Shown here piece after piece: positions 35,825 through 44,787 of a stretch of 64,000 nt of DNA (positions within the stretch are counted from its first letter, which is position 1; each line of letters starts with the position of its first letter). The stretch spans positions 248,001-312,000 of the forward strand of contig CAVPNY010000011.1 of assembly GCA_963706905.1 (NCBI GenBank), read 5' to 3'. This DNA is from CAVPNY01 sp963706905. GTDB lineage: Bacteria > Chloroflexota > Anaerolineae > Anaerolineales > UBA4823. The notes beneath the pieces were generated by a model that ran no database searches, was not told where the DNA came from, and worked only from the letters and a program-made list of their open reading frames with translations. A program made the position numbers and the translations under genes.

Positions 35825-38527
35825 ATGACGCATCGAGTCACAAACGATCAATTAAGCTGGTCGATTAAACTCTGGCGGATTTATCTCCTCATGGGATTCG
35901 TCCTGGGCGTTGGCTCTTTAATTCTCTTGCTCAGAATCCCATCAGAAGTAGCCGGGAACTTGCTTTTTGGTTTTACACCGGCTAGGCTGTTTATTGCAGT
36001 CGGGGTGATAGTTGTGTTGATTCTGTTCGGATGGTTGTTATTGCGGTCCTGGCGGGAACCTGATTGGGTTGACACTGCTGTCGAGAAATTAGAAAATTGG
36101 TTAGGTAAAAAATCTATCTGGGGGATTGGTTTAGCAATATCATTGCTCGGATTCTTTGGGGGTTCTTATGCTTTATTGTTAACTCCTGAGATTACTGAAC
36201 CTTTCACAAAGGCATATTTCGAACGACTCGCCCCAATTGTTTTATGGTTCACCGCATTGAGTTTGCAAACTCTGGTGGTGTTGTTCATTCTGCGTGCCAG
36301 AGAGACTCCAGGCCGACTCCAGGTCAAAACAAAACTTTTACTGATCTTTGCACTGATCATAGGGATATTCTTTGGTTTGTGGAGCTGGTTGGCAAGCACG
36401 CAATTTGAAATTGAGTCGAAAGTTCTGGGCTGGAATGAAACTGGTGTTCCAATACTGGAAACCCAAATATTATTGGCTTTGGTAATTGGGATGATTCTGG
36501 TGGGGTTGGCGGGATTGCTCCCAGCCAATGAAAACAAGCAATCCGGAAATTGGTTTTTTAGGTCCGGGATCGATATTATTCTATGCCTCGCTATATGGTT
36601 GGGGTCAGTTCTTTTATGGAGCAGTATTCCCCTGGTATCAAACTGGTTTCTTTCCGAACCGGCTCCTCCAAATTATGAATTTTATCCCAACTCAGACGCT
36701 CTCACCTATGATCTTTCTGCCCAACAACTCTTAGCTGGAGAGGGGTTCCAATTCTTAGGAGTTCCTTTTGCCCGACGACCGATACACACACTGTATTTGA
36801 TGGGTCTACGTGCGGTAGCAGGACAGGATTATGAACTGGTGGTAAACCTTCAGGTTGCTGTGCTCAGTTTGCTACCCGTGATGATTTATCTCTTAACGAA
36901 ATCTATTCACCAGCGCTTTTCTGGAATCATTGCTGCGCTTTTGCTCCTGCTTCGAGAAGCGAACGCCATCGCCATGGCGGGAGTGATTACTACCTCCCAC
37001 GCAAAACTGCTAATGGTTGATCTTCCAGCCACTCTGAGCGTGGTCAGCTTTGTCTTGGTCATGGTTGTCTGGTTAAAAGGTGGGGGCAATAAACAAGTAT
37101 GGGTGACGGTGGCAGGTGCTGTTCTTGGGGTTTGTATGTTAATCCGGGTGGAATTTGGCGCAATGATCATGTCCTCACTTTTGGTGATGGCGATCTATTT
37201 TTGGAAACGCCCGTTAGAGTTATTTAAGAATATCGTTTTGTTCCTAATCGGTTTCAGTCTTTTACTATCTCCCTGGATTTGGCGAAATTATGAAAAAACA
37301 GGCAAGTTATTTCTTGATTCGCCCTCCTTCCGGATTGAAGATGTCCTGACGAATATTGAACAGGGATCACCAGGAACTCAACCAGTTCCAACTAAAGAAC
37401 AAGGTGAAATCGCTAATGCACCTCCATCAGGTGATTCTCAGGTAGTACCGAATCAGCCAGCCTCCACGAATCGACTGGTGGATTATCTGCTAGGTGATAG
37501 CGGTGAGATAGCCCGCTATGTATTCACGCATTCAGTTCACAGCCAACTACAAGTGTTTCTAACCTTGCCTACAACTTTTCGTCCGCTGGATAGCCTCGTT
37601 GGATTCATGGGCCATAGGGATCCCCAAAAATTGTGGGAAGAGTGTTGCTCAGCGAAACAATACCCTCGCCGTTTACCGTATTGGTTCCAATGGGATGGTC
37701 GGTTCCCGCGCCAGGCTTTGATACCTTTAATCCTGAATGTTTTTATTGTCATGGTAGGTATTTATACTGCTTGGAAGAATTACAGGCTGGTCGGGTTGCT
37801 CCCGTTAGTCTATGCATTAACCCACATTCTGACACTCGCCACTGTCCGTAAATCTGGCGGTCGGTATATTTTGCCAGCAGATTGGATCGGTCTGGTATAT
37901 TACAGCATTGGGCTGACAGAACTGACGGTTCGATTCCTATCCTTATTCTGGAAGGAAAAGCTGATTTACAATCCCTTACTAATAATCCATCGAACGGCTC
38001 AAGGATCCAGGTCAACAAACCCAGTCTGGCGCCAATCGGCATTCTATTTTGCATTAATAGGGATTTTTCTAGTGGGTTGTTCTCTGCCTATTGTGGAAAG
38101 GAGCATTCGTCCTCAATATAATGAGCAGAGCAAATCAGAAATGATTGGATCACTGCTCGCTTCTGATCTGCTGACAGAGAGTGATAGACAAATACTTGAA
38201 CAATTGGTCGCTGAGAATGGTGGGGTTATCGATGTAGGCCGTGCCCTGTACCCGCGTTTTTATCGTGCGGGAGAAGGTGAACCCGGGACAGGAAATCCCA
38301 TGAGTTCATTGCCTTATTCAAGGCTGGGTTTTTATTTGGTGGGTCCGGCAAATAAAGCCTTCATACTTCCACTTGATAATAAGCCTGCCTTCTTCCCGAA
38401 TGGGTCTAATGTGGTAGTGATTTCAAACCTGAAAGGAGAGATTATGGTCTTGGGAATCTTCGATCAACCCGGGGAAATTGGGTCTGTTATCGTTGATAAT
38501 CCAGATTTTGGACCAGATTCAAATTAA
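35825..38527 (+). CDS. Large GT-C-like integral membrane protein
   Basis: The protein is about 900 aa. An N-terminal group of ~6-7 spans is followed by a GT-C-type core. The loop PNSDALTYDLSAQQLLAGEGF then FARRPIHTLYLMGLRAV resembles the first external loop of PMT-like transferases. A short polar insert rich in P, Q and S lies near residues 520-545. ATG 35825 with AAGGA upstream is preferred to TTG 35798. It is followed by a protease gene with a 147-base gap. The donor and acceptor are unknown. Confidence 0.65.
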   Translation: MTHRVTNDQLSWSIKLWRIYLLMGFVLGVGSLILLLRIPSEVAGNLLFGFTPARLFIAVGVIVVLILFGWLLLRSWREPDWVDTAVEKLENWLGKKSIWGIGLAISLLGFFGGSYALLLTPEITEPFTKAYFERLAPIVLWFTALSLQTLVVLFILRARETPGRLQVKTKLLLIFALIIGIFFGLWSWLASTQFEIESKVLGWNETGVPILETQILLALVIGMILVGLAGLLPANENKQSGNWFFRSGIDIILCLAIWLGSVLLWSSIPLVSNWFLSEPAPPNYEFYPNSDALTYDLSAQQLLAGEGFQFLGVPFARRPIHTLYLMGLRAVAGQDYELVVNLQVAVLSLLPVMIYLLTKSIHQRFSGIIAALLLLLREANAIAMAGVITTSHAKLLMVDLPATLSVVSFVLVMVVWLKGGGNKQVWVTVAGAVLGVCMLIRVEFGAMIMSSLLVMAIYFWKRPLELFKNIVLFLIGFSLLLSPWIWRNYEKTGKLFLDSPSFRIEDVLTNIEQGSPGTQPVPTKEQGEIANAPPSGDSQVVPNQPASTNRLVDYLLGDSGEIARYVFTHSVHSQLQVFLTLPTTFRPLDSLVGFMGHRDPQKLWEECCSAKQYPRRLPYWFQWDGRFPRQALIPLILNVFIVMVGIYTAWKNYRLVGLLPLVYALTHILTLATVRKSGGRYILPADWIGLVYYSIGLTELTVRFLSLFWKEKLIYNPLLIIHRTAQGSRSTNPVWRQSAFYFALIGIFLVGCSLPIVERSIRPQYNEQSKSEMIGSLLASDLLTESDRQILEQLVAENGGVIDVGRALYPRFYRAGEGEPGTGNPMSSLPYSRLGFYLVGPANKAFILPLDNKPAFFPNGSNVVVISNLKGEIMVLGIFDQPGEIGSVIVDNPDFGPDSN

Positions 38528-38674
38528 TGACTTACTCAAGCTTGATTAGAGCTTCATGAAGTGGAACAGGTGGAAGGTTGATTTCGTCTATAATGCGGTC
38601 ATCCTCTTCTTATCTCATTTCTCTAAGGCGGGGAAATCATCTAGGTAACCAGCTTGGTGAGCATCGGAGCGTGC

Positions 38675-40705
38675 ATGGAACGACCCTGGGTAATTGTCGG
38701 CATAGTATTGACTATCACGGTAATTCTATTACTTTGTGTTTGTGTTGCAGTGGCGGGAATTGCTGGCGTTGCATTATATACCAGCCAGCAAAACGAAGGG
38801 AGTGGAACATTATTCGGACCTCCCACCGAAACCCCAGTGGTTATCCGCCCTACTCCTGAGATTTCAACTGGAGGATTGGGTTTAGATGATGTTGTCCAGG
38901 TTTCTGATGAGACACTTGTGACCCTGGAAAACACACCACTTCCGATCAATGATATGCGTGATCTGGCATCTCGATTGGGAGGTAGAGGAGACATTCCCTT
39001 GACCGTCTCGCCCCCCGCGGCGAATTTAACCACGGGCATCCAGGACACTTTTTGGGTAACTGATGTTGACACAAACCAGAACTTTCAAATAACTGCGACC
39101 CTTCGCTACATCACCGATCATGGTTATTTTTGGATCGAGGACGGACTCTCGTATGATGACAACGACCTGCGCAATCTGGCAGAAGCGTTTGAAACTGAGA
39201 TTTACCCAACCAACCAGAATTTTTTTGGCAGTGAATGGTCGCCAGGCGTGGATGGTGACCCGCATTTATATATCCTCTATGCTCAGGGATTGGGTTTAAA
39301 CCTGGCAGGCTATTATTCCTCAGCGGATGAAAATCACCCACTCGCGGATGAATACTCAAACGCGCACGAGATGTTCTTGTTCAACGCTGACAATGTCAGC
39401 CTGGATGAGGAGTTTGCATATAGTGTGCTGGCACACGAGTTCCAGCATATGATTTACTGGAACCGAGATCGAAACGAGTTATCGTGGATCAATGAGGGAT
39501 TCTCGGAGCTGGCTGTTTTCCTAAATGGCTACAAGGTAGGATCTGATTGGGCTTATATTCGAGATCCAGATCTTCAATTGAATGATTGGCCAAATAATGA
39601 ACGAGAAACACTCCCGCATTATGGGGCTGCATTCCTGTTTCTGACCTATTTTCTCGACCGCTTTGGAGAGGATGCCACTAAATCCTTGGTGGGACATGCT
39701 GCCAATGGTCTAGAGAGTGTTGATCAGGTATTAAAAGATATTGGTGCAGCTGATCCCATCCGTGGTTCACAGGTTAGGGCTGACGATGTATTTTTGGACT
39801 GGGTTTTGGCATCATATATTAACGATGTATCGGTTGCTGATGGCCGTTACGATTACACGAATTATTCGGATGCACCTGTGGCTGATGAGACAGAGACAAT
39901 TGATGATTGCCCAACTGAGATAATAACCCGAGATGTGCACCAGTACGGAGCGGACTATATCCGTATCCGCTGTGAGGGAGATTTTGTCTTACGTTTCGAG
40001 GGCTCAACGCAGGCTCGGGTGACGCCAGTCGATCCTTACTCTGGAAAGTACGCGTTCTGGTCAAATCAAGGCGATGAGGCGGATATGACTCTGACTCGAA
40101 CCTTCGACTTTAGTAATGCCCAGGGACCACTGACCTTGAGTTATATGACCTGGTATGATATAGAGGCTGATTATGATTACGTCTATCTAGTAGCCTCCCA
40201 GGATGGAGAGCGCTGGCAGATCCTGAGCACACCTTCGGGGACTCCTGATGACCCTACGGGGAACAGCTATGGCTGGGGGTATACCGGTGAGAGTGCTGGC
40301 TGGATCGAAGAGCGAGTCGACCTGTCTGAATTTGCTGGCAAGCAGGTGCAGATCCGTTTCGAATATGTGACCGACGCGGCGGTAAATGGGGATGGGATGC
40401 TCCTCGATGATATTGCTATCCCTGAGATAGGATATTATAGCGACTTTGAGAATGACACAGGTGGCTGGCAGGCAGATGGATGGGTGCGAATCCAAAACAT
40501 CATTCCACAAACATACGGTGTGGCTTTGATCCAAGATGGAGTCCAAACCACTGTCCAACAGATAAATCTAGCCCCTGACCAGACCGCTCAAATAGCTTTT
40601 TCGATCGAAGATGATTTAAAGGAAGTGGTGCTTGTGGTTACTGGTATGACCCGGTTTACCCGGCAAAAAGCAGCCTACCGGTTTGAAATTCAAGTACAAC
40701 CATGA
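38675..40705 (+). CDS. Membrane-anchored InhA-like metalloprotease
   Basis: An N-terminal hydrophobic segment (IVGIVLTITVILLLCVCVAV) acts as anchor or signal. The zinc site is LAHEFQHMIYW with the downstream Glu in WINEGFSELA, as in M6/immune-inhibitor-A-like peptidases. The C-terminal half contains a MAM-like beta-sandwich (LSYMTWYDIEADYDYVYL, then FAGKQVQIRFEYVTD and DDIAIPEI). It would cleave proteins at the cell surface. ATG 38675 has GGAG six bases upstream; the upstream in-frame start at 38654 is less likely. It ends 43 bases before the insertion element. Confidence 0.82.
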   Translation: MERPWVIVGIVLTITVILLLCVCVAVAGIAGVALYTSQQNEGSGTLFGPPTETPVVIRPTPEISTGGLGLDDVVQVSDETLVTLENTPLPINDMRDLASRLGGRGDIPLTVSPPAANLTTGIQDTFWVTDVDTNQNFQITATLRYITDHGYFWIEDGLSYDDNDLRNLAEAFETEIYPTNQNFFGSEWSPGVDGDPHLYILYAQGLGLNLAGYYSSADENHPLADEYSNAHEMFLFNADNVSLDEEFAYSVLAHEFQHMIYWNRDRNELSWINEGFSELAVFLNGYKVGSDWAYIRDPDLQLNDWPNNERETLPHYGAAFLFLTYFLDRFGEDATKSLVGHAANGLESVDQVLKDIGAADPIRGSQVRADDVFLDWVLASYINDVSVADGRYDYTNYSDAPVADETETIDDCPTEIITRDVHQYGADYIRIRCEGDFVLRFEGSTQARVTPVDPYSGKYAFWSNQGDEADMTLTRTFDFSNAQGPLTLSYMTWYDIEADYDYVYLVASQDGERWQILSTPSGTPDDPTGNSYGWGYTGESAGWIEERVDLSEFAGKQVQIRFEYVTDAAVNGDGMLLDDIAIPEIGYYSDFENDTGGWQADGWVRIQNIIPQTYGVALIQDGVQTTVQQINLAPDQTAQIAFSIEDDLKEVVLVVTGMTRFTRQKAAYRFEIQVQP

Positions 40706-40743
40706 TCAACGAATGGAGTATGAATTAGGAATTTAGGTTTTTT

Positions 40744-40748
40744 ATAAC
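40744..40748. repeat. Target-site duplication ATAAC, left copy
   Basis: ATAAC immediately precedes the element's terminal TG. The same five bases follow the terminal CA at 43357-43361. IS21 elements usually make 4-8 bp duplications. Confidence 0.8.
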
Positions 40749-40763
40749 TGCATAATCCGGGCC

Positions 40764-40840
40764 AAGCCGATCATGAATTCCGGCGCATGCCGATCACCGA
40801 TTCCGTTTCATGCCGATCGGTGATTCCGGCCATGCCGATC
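40764..40840 (+). repeat. IS21 left-end array of transposase-binding repeats
   Basis: Four copies of a motif close to catgccgatcaccgattccg begin at 40764, 40786, 40809 and 40831, spaced 22-23 bases apart. The last copy keeps only the catgccgatc part. IS21 ends typically carry several such repeats that bind IstA. Confidence 0.8.
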
Positions 40841-40927
40841 AAGTAACCCAGAGAAGCATGGGGGAGAAGGCTGGATAAACTCAAACAAATCGGGCATCCT
40901 CTTCGGAACCGATCCGAGGAGGAAGAG

Positions 40928-42464
40928 ATGTCTCAAGCGAGTTTATCCATGCGAAAAATTGAAGAAATCCTGCGATTGAAATTTGAAGTTGGATTGCCGC
41001 ACCGGGCGATTGCCAAAAGTTGTGGGGTGTCGAGCAGTACGGTGAGTGAGTACGTCACGCACGCCAAAGCGGCTGGGTTAAAGTTGGCCGCTTCCAGAAG
41101 GGATGACGGCGGAGCAGTTGGAAGCCCGCTTGTATCCAGAGAAAGGGTTATCCAGACGGAAGATCCTGCAGCCGGACTGGAAGTATGTGCACAAGGAGTT
41201 GAAGCGTAAAGGAGTAACCCTGAGCCTGTTGTGGGTGGAGTACCGACAGGAGCATCTGGACGGATACGGATACAGCCAGTTTTGCCAGCACTACCGAGAG
41301 TGGAAGAACCAACTCAACCCCACCATGCGGCAGAAACATAAGGCCGGGGAGAAGCTGTTTGTGGACTACGCCGGGCAGACGGTGGCGGTGGTGGACCCGG
41401 AGACGGGTGAAATCCGGGAAGCGCAAGTTTTCGTGGCGACCCTGGGAGCCAGCAACTACACGTATGCGGAAGCGCACTGGACCCAGAGCTTGCCCCACTG
41501 GATTGCAGCGCAGGTTCGGGCGCTGGAATTCCTGGGTGGTGTGCCGGAAATGGTGGTTCCGGATAATCTCAAGGCGGGCGTGACCAGTCCGAACCTGTAT
41601 GAGCCGGACCTGAACCCAACTTACCAGGACTTCGCCCATCACTACGGGATCGCGGTGGTTCCGGCACGGGTGCGCAAACCGCGTGACAAGGCGAAGGTGG
41701 AAGTGGGTGTTCAGGTAGTCGAGCGTTGGATCCTGGCCCGGCTGCGGGACCGGACCTTCTTCAGTCTGACCGAGCTCAACCAGGCGATTGCCGAACTGCT
41801 GGCCGAACTCAACCGGCGGGAGATGAAGCATCTAGGCCAATCTCGGCTGCAACTGTTTGAAGCAGTGGACCAACCGGCCCTTTCACCGCTGCCGGAAACG
41901 CCCTACGAGTTTGCGGTCTGGAAAAAGGCCCGCGTCCACATCGACTACCACGTCTCCTTCGACAAACACTTCTACAGTGTCCCGTACACCCTGACCGGCA
42001 AGGAAATGACCATCCGGGCAACCGAAAAGACGGTCGAGATCTTCTACCAGCGCAAACGGGTGGCCTCACATCCCCGCTCTACCGCCCAAGGGCGCTTTTC
42101 AACCCACAGCGTGCATATGCCGCCTGAGCACCAGTTCTACAGCCAGTGGTCCTCGGAGCGCTTTCTGCGCTGGGCCGCAGAGATCGGCGAGCAGGCTACC
42201 GAACTTATCCGCCGTGCTCTCGACGACCGCAGGCACCCTGAGCAGGCTTATCGTACTTGCCTGGGCGTCCTTGGCCTGGCCAAACGCTACTCCCCAGAAC
42301 GCCTGGAAGCTGCCTGCAAACGGGCTAATGCGGCCGGTATTCGCTCTTACAAAGGGGTGCACAACATTCTCCAAAACAAACTCGACCAACGGCAGCTGGA
42401 TCCCGCATCCAACACCCCCTTACCGCCGCATGAAAATATCCGCGGTGAGAACTACTACAACTGA
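40928..42464 (+). pseudogene. istA: IS21 transposase IstA, frameshifted near its N-terminus
   Basis: The first frame (from ATG 40928) encodes the helix-turn-helix start (MRKIEEILRLKFEVGLPHRAI, SCGVSSSTVSEYV). The body continues in another frame from ~41103 and carries the DDE catalytic residues: Asp in LFVDYAG, Asp in VPDNLKAG and Glu in DKAKVEVGV. One extra T at ~41084 breaks the reading. Deleting it gives AAGLKWPLPEGMTAEQLEARLYP, the normal IstA sequence. If real, the element cannot make full-length transposase; it may also be a sequencing slip. Confidence 0.85.
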
Positions 42465-42475
42465 GGAGCATTCCT

Positions 42476-43225
42476 ATGTTGAACCAACCCTTACTGGAAA
42501 AACTATCCCAACTCAAGCTTCCCGCTTTCCGCACCGCCTTCGAAGACCAGCTCCAAAATCCCCAGTACGCGGAGCTGTCGTTTGAAGAGCGGCTCGGCTT
42601 ACTGGTCGATATCGAGATCACCCGCAGAACCAACCACCGCTTGCACCGCCGCATCCAGTCCGCCCATTTCCCTCTCCAGGCCACCATCGAAGACCTCGAC
42701 CTGTCTGCGGGGCGCGGCCTCAAACGAGCCCAGGTTCTCGAACTCGCCCAGGGAGATTGGGTCCGCCGCCATCTTAATGTGTTGGTTCTGGGTGCCACGG
42801 GTACGGGCAAGACTTATTTATCTTGCGCACTTGGCCGGGCTGCCTGTGAGGCCGAATTCAATGTGCGCTACCTACGCACTTCCCGCCTGCTGCAATCCCT
42901 CGAGCTCGCTCAGGCTGATGGCTCCTATCCCCAACTGCTGCGTTCCCTGGCTCGCTCTAATTTGCTCATCTTCGACGACTGGCTGCGTGACCCGCTCTCT
43001 CGCTCCCAGGCCAAAGACCTGCTCGAAATCCTCGACGACCGTTATGGCCGCACTGCCACCCTGGTCGCAACCCAGGTCCCGGTGAGTGAATGGCACGCTC
43101 GCATCCCCGACCCCACCCTCGCCGATTCGGTCCTCGACCGCCTCATCCACAATGCCTACCGGCTAAATCTATCAGGAGATTCTATGCGAAAAGTTCATTC
43201 CCCCTTGCTCAACAACGACAACTAG
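42476..43225 (+). CDS. istB: IS21 helper ATPase IstB
   Basis: A 249-aa AAA+ ATPase with Walker A LGATGTGKTYLS, Walker B LLIFDDW and C-terminal DRLIHNAYRLNLSGDSMRK, which is diagnostic of IstB. GAGGAG precedes ATG 42476. It assists IstA in target capture and transposition. It is intact and begins 11 bases after the istA stop. Confidence 0.93.
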   Translation: MLNQPLLEKLSQLKLPAFRTAFEDQLQNPQYAELSFEERLGLLVDIEITRRTNHRLHRRIQSAHFPLQATIEDLDLSAGRGLKRAQVLELAQGDWVRRHLNVLVLGATGTGKTYLSCALGRAACEAEFNVRYLRTSRLLQSLELAQADGSYPQLLRSLARSNLLIFDDWLRDPLSRSQAKDLLEILDDRYGRTATLVATQVPVSEWHARIPDPTLADSVLDRLIHNAYRLNLSGDSMRKVHSPLLNNDN

Positions 43226-43288
43226 CGATATGATTGCTTATCCAGCCATCTCTCCTCTGACCAGCGATCGCCATGCACTGCAACAGCT

Positions 43289-43343
43289 GATCGGCATGAC
43301 CGGTCTGGGTGATCGGCATCACCCGGAATCACTGATCGACATC
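43289..43343 (-). repeat. IS21 right-end array of transposase-binding repeats
   Basis: Three inverted copies of the left-end core begin at 43289, 43311 and 43334 (gatcggcatg, gatcggcatc, gatcgacatc), again at 22-23 base spacing. Their orientation opposes the left array, as needed for synapsis of the two ends. Confidence 0.78.
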
Positions 43344-43356
43344 ACTGGAATACGCA

Positions 43357-43361
43357 ATAAC
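43357..43361. repeat. Target-site duplication ATAAC, right copy
   Basis: The right partner of 40744-40748. Its presence intact on both sides suggests that the element arrived by simple transposition and that the flanks have not been rearranged since. Confidence 0.8.
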
Positions 43362-43403
43362 AGATACTCCCAATTTTCTCGCGGATCAAATTAACAAATT
43401 ACA

Positions 43404-43435
43404 AAGCGCCGGACATTCTTTGAGGTCCAGCGCTT
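43404..43435 (-). terminator. Terminator of the YtxH gene
   Basis: AAGCGC-GGAC pairs with GTCC-GCGCTT across a 10-base loop with one mismatch. Read on the - strand it is followed by a T-rich stretch (TTTGTAATTTG). It lies 26 bases beyond the YtxH stop. Confidence 0.6.
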
Positions 43436-43460
43436 GATTTATTCAATTATTCCCGCGGAT

Positions 43461-43688
43461 CTAGTACTGTTCGGTTTTTTGGGGAGCGCGCAGCTCAGCC
43501 AATTCTCTTTCTAATTCAGCACGTCGAGTAGCAGCTGCCTGAGTTACCTCTGAACGGATTTGATCAGCCCGAGTCACAATATCAGAGCGAAGTTGTTGAC
43601 CAGAGCTGGGAGCTAGTAAGAGCGCTGCAATCGCTCCAACAAAACCACCTAGTAGAGCTCCCAGGATGAAATTTCCGATACGATTTAT
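43461..43688 (-). CDS. YtxH-domain small membrane protein with apparent ATA start
   Basis: The frame encodes ~75 residues beginning NRIGNFILGALLGGFVGAI, then LLLAPSSGQQLR, the YtxH signature of a short membrane span followed by an APxSGxxLR motif. A charged amphipathic helix follows. No ATG, GTG or TTG is present at the expected place. ATA at 43688 lies eight bases downstream of AGGAG (43697-43701) and replaces what would be ATG. An in-frame TAA sits just upstream. It is a small stress-type envelope protein family. It could be a real non-standard start, a point mutation, or a base-call error. Confidence 0.65.
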   Translation of the reverse strand: MNRIGNFILGALLGGFVGAIAALLLAPSSGQQLRSDIVTRADQIRSEVTQAAATRRAELERELAELRAPQKTEQY

Positions 43689-43732
43689 GATTTACGCTCC
43701 TTCCTTTAATCTGCTTGTTTTCTTCTGAGAGA

Positions 43733-43740
43733 ATTATAAT
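43733..43740. promoter_or_regulatory. Candidate divergent promoter -10 shared by ytxH and adenosine deaminase
   Basis: ATTATAAT is self-complementary and contains TATAAT on both strands. It lies 34 bases before the deaminase ATG and 45 bases before the YtxH start. The -35 boxes are weak (TGCTTG at 43712-43717 for the + strand). Confidence 0.4.
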
Positions 43741-43773
43741 ACTGGTAGCGAAATTCTGGCATATCTTCTTCAG

Positions 43774-44787
43774 ATGAACATTAATGCAACATTCCCGCTA
43801 ATTGATCTGCACCGCCATTTAGATGGATCGGTTCGCCTTGAAACTATCCTCGATCTTGGTCGGCAGCACAATCTACCGTTACCGGCATGGGATATTGAGA
43901 GCTTGCGCCCATATGTTCAGGTGACTGAACCGCAACCTGGGGTAATGGCTTTTATTGCAAAATTTAAGTGGATGACAGGGATATTAGTTGATTACCCGGC
44001 TTGCCGCCGTATCGCCTACGAAAATGTCTTGGATGCGCGAAATGAGGGGCTGGATTATGTTGAGTTTCGGTTTAGTCCTTGGTTTATGGCTGAACCATAT
44101 CAGCTTGATCCGGTAGGCGTCATTGAAGCGGTTGCTGAGGGTGTTGGTACCGCGTCAAGGGAATCTGGTTTGAAAGTTAATCTCATCGGGATCCTGAGCC
44201 GCCATTATGGAGTAGAAGTTGCCAGGCGGGAGCTGGGTGCTATTCTCCAACAGCGGACCCGGTTTGTCGCCATCGACCTGGCGGGTGATGAGGCCAATTA
44301 TCCAGCCGGATTATTTACTGATCACTTGCGCCAGGCCAGAGACGCTGGATTTGGGATCACCGTTCACGCTGGAGAAGCGGCGGGACCTGAGAGTGTCTGG
44401 TTAGCGATCCAGGAATTAGGCGCGGTTCGGATCGGCCATGCTGTGCGGGCATTAGAAGACCCCACATTACTTGATTATATGAAAGAGAAGAGGATCGGGA
44501 TTGAAGCGAACCTTACCAGTAACGTTCAAACCAGCACAGTATCTGATTATGCCAGCCATCCATTGCGGGAATTTCTTGAGCGTGGCTTGCTGGCCACCAT
44601 CAACACAGACGATCCGGGGATCAGCAGGATTGATATCAACTATGAATATGAAATCGCTGCACCAGCAGCTGGTTTGAGCAAGGAACAGATCCACCAGGCA
44701 CAGAAGAATGCTCTGGAGATCGCTTTTCTTACACCAACCGAAAAAGAAACCCTGATAACTCAGAAAAAAAAGTCTGGGCAGCCTTGA
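43774..44787 (+). CDS. add: Adenosine deaminase
   Basis: The 337-aa protein has the metal-binding HRHLDGS near residue 13, catalytic VHAGEA, GHAVRA and the zinc ligand site TINTDDPGIS, all in the correct order for the adenosine/AMP deaminase family. It deaminates adenosine to inosine in purine salvage; a related adenine deaminase activity cannot be excluded. It is cytoplasmic. The stop overlaps the next ATG by one base. Confidence 0.9.
   Translation: MNINATFPLIDLHRHLDGSVRLETILDLGRQHNLPLPAWDIESLRPYVQVTEPQPGVMAFIAKFKWMTGILVDYPACRRIAYENVLDARNEGLDYVEFRFSPWFMAEPYQLDPVGVIEAVAEGVGTASRESGLKVNLIGILSRHYGVEVARRELGAILQQRTRFVAIDLAGDEANYPAGLFTDHLRQARDAGFGITVHAGEAAGPESVWLAIQELGAVRIGHAVRALEDPTLLDYMKEKRIGIEANLTSNVQTSTVSDYASHPLREFLERGLLATINTDDPGISRIDINYEYEIAAPAAGLSKEQIHQAQKNALEIAFLTPTEKETLITQKKKSGQP

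Larger units (their letters stand above)
40749..43356 (+). mobile_element. IS21-family insertion sequence, 2608 bp
   Basis: The element starts TGCATAATCCGGG and ends in ...CGTATTCCAGTG read in reverse from TGC, so both ends are TG...CA and related in inverted orientation. It encodes IstA and IstB in the usual order and is flanked by the 5-bp duplication ATAAC. Subterminal repeats of ~20 bases lie at both ends. The coding strand is visibly more GC-rich than the host genes around it. It inserted in the spacer after the protease gene. Confidence 0.9.

Noticed and set aside
40764..40840. CRISPR-like repeat array
   Set aside because: The repeats have 22-base periodicity with no unique spacers and occur inverted at the other end of the insertion element, so they are transposase-binding sites.
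41148..41831. 227-aa frame opposite istA
   Set aside because: An antisense shadow of a GC-rich transposase gene; no motif.
42582..43085. 167-aa frame overlapping istB
   Set aside because: It is Ser/Pro/Thr-rich without motifs; the IstB frame is unmistakable.
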